DNA from: Spirochaetaceae bacterium
Lineage (GTDB): Bacteria > Spirochaetota > Spirochaetia > Treponematales > Breznakiellaceae
NCBI GenBank assembly: GCA_031275595.1
Contig: JAISOO010000157.1
Location: forward strand, 1 to 15,454
DNA: 15,454 bases
Direction: 5' to 3'
Shown here: one piece after another, positions 15,005-15,454 of the stretch
Layout of the letters: each line of letters opens with the position of its first letter
Numbering within the stretch: the stretch's first letter is position 1
Translations under genes and position numbers: made by a program
Notes under the pieces: generated by a model
What the model was told of the DNA's origin: nothing
The model's input: only the letters and a program-made list of their open reading frames with translations
Databases searched by the model: none

Positions 15005-15273
15005 ACGGCCGCACTCCCGGCGGTTTCCGCGCGTATATAGGCGGCCAGCGTATCAATCGACGCAAAATGTTTTTTGTTTTCCGCGCTTTCCGCAGAAAAT
15101 TTTACCCCAAACCGTTTTTTCAAGGCCACCCCCAGTTCCAGGGCATCGATGGAATCCAATCCCAACCCTTCACCAAAAATCGGCGCCGAATCATTGATGT
15201 TTTCAGGGGTTATATCCTCAAGCTCCAGGGCGTCGATGAGCAATTCTTTTATCTGTAATTTAAGATCCTTCAT
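15001..15273 (-). CDS. apeE: Acyl carrier protein (first ACP, ApeE-like)
   Basis: A 90-aa carrier protein with the phosphopantetheine-accepting Ser41 in GLGLDSIDALEL. The first helix, KLQIKELLIDALELEDITPENI, is typical of type II ACPs. Compared with the second ACP it has an extra GEG before the DSI motif and a more basic helix region (VALKKRFGVKF). Differences of this kind could separate starter-loading and elongation roles, but the sequence does not say which is which. It is the first gene of the long operon. GGAG lies 9 nt before the ATG, and a promoter lies about 40 nt upstream. The stop overlaps the start of the second ACP by ATGA. Confidence 0.92.
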   Translation of the reverse strand: MKDLKLQIKELLIDALELEDITPENINDSAPIFGEGLGLDSIDALELGVALKKRFGVKFSAESAENKKHFASIDTLAAYIRAETAGSAAV

Positions 15274-15309
15274 TATCGTTTCTCCGCAAACATATTCTGA
15301 AATGTCTTT

Positions 15310-15338
15310 AATATATATAAAAAAAGGGGCTCCGTCAA
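15310..15338 (-). promoter_or_regulatory. Sigma-70-like promoter of the apeE operon
   Basis: On the minus strand TTGACG (15338-15333) and TATATT (15315-15310) are separated by 17 nt; each box differs from consensus at one place. The expected transcript start is near 15303, giving a leader of about 30 nt before the ATG at 15273. The spacer contains a T7 tract. Confidence 0.7.
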
Positions 15339-15417
15339 GTCGAGCAGGAGGCTACCCCAGGGCATCGGCGTTTACTTTCCCAAGGCTGAAATTTGCCAAA
15401 ACATTGAAGAATTTTTA

Positions 15418-15447
15418 ACCACAAAGGTACACAAAGGCGCAGAAGGA
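15418..15447. repeat. Short 10-nt imperfect repeats of the CACAAAGG type
   Basis: Three imperfect 10-nt units follow each other: ACCACAAAGG, TACACAAAGG and CGCAGAAGGA. The array may continue past the right edge. CACAAAGG arrays of this kind are common intergenic sequence in several bacterial groups; no function is implied. Confidence 0.5.
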
Positions 15448-15454
15448 AGGAATA

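Overview
The window carries an almost complete aryl polyene (APE) type II polyketide locus, preceded on its left by a repeat-rich, partly decayed stretch. The suggested host is a diderm, high-GC bacterium, most probably a spirochaete of the Treponema group. That host call is an inference. It rests on spirochaete-style lipobox signal peptides (LTAC, LLTSC), on the look of the small accessory genes at the left end, and on the density of short palindromes. No rRNA or housekeeping gene is present to confirm it.

Left part (1-1771). The N-terminus of a lipoprotein gene leaves the window at base 1 (minus strand). Next comes a cluster of short perfect hairpins and a 28-bp direct repeat (about 316-481). 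A small fibronectin-III-like gene follows, broken by a one-base insertion (450-1116). Then comes a 21-bp tandem repeat of ten units (1153-1383) that is open in reading frames on both strands. Bases 1384-1734 hold no gene I can support.

APE locus (1772-15273). Almost everything is on the minus strand, so transcription runs from high to low coordinates. The first operon starts from a good sigma-70-like promoter at 15310-15338. It reads: two acyl carrier proteins, a membrane/adenylation/dehydratase fusion, a family 2 glycosyltransferase, an LpxL-like acyltransferase, a 4-HBT thioesterase, a LolA-like periplasmic carrier and an MMPL exporter. Successive genes mostly overlap by ATGA or lie within 2 nt. 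A second minus-strand operon (6065 to 1772) has a DUF3261 lipoprotein, a ketosynthase, a hot-dog dehydratase, a ketoreductase and a second ketosynthase. Between the two, on the plus strand, sits a phosphopantetheinyl transferase whose 3' end overlaps the exporter gene antisense by 160 nt. The order matches apeE-F-G-H-I-J-K-L-M and apeN-O-P-Q-R of the proteobacterial clusters, as I remember that nomenclature.

How the parts work together (family knowledge). The transferase arms both ACPs. The adenylation domain loads an aryl acid starter. The two ketosynthases, the ketoreductase and the two hot-dog dehydratase subunits extend a fully conjugated polyene. The thioesterase, glycosyltransferase and acyltransferase release it or attach it to a lipid anchor. 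The LolA-like protein, MMPL pump and lipoprotein move the pigment lipid to the outer membrane.

Most unusual points: (1) the membrane/adenylation/dehydratase fusion is interrupted at a run of ten A in exactly the -1 direction; (2) three hairpins share a CAAAAC-loop-GTTTTG core and lie at the ends of the apeN-R operon and in the leader of the transferase gene; (3) the 21-bp repeat is open on both strands; (4) a 28-bp copy of the 3' coding end of the broken gene lies in the neighbouring intergenic DNA.
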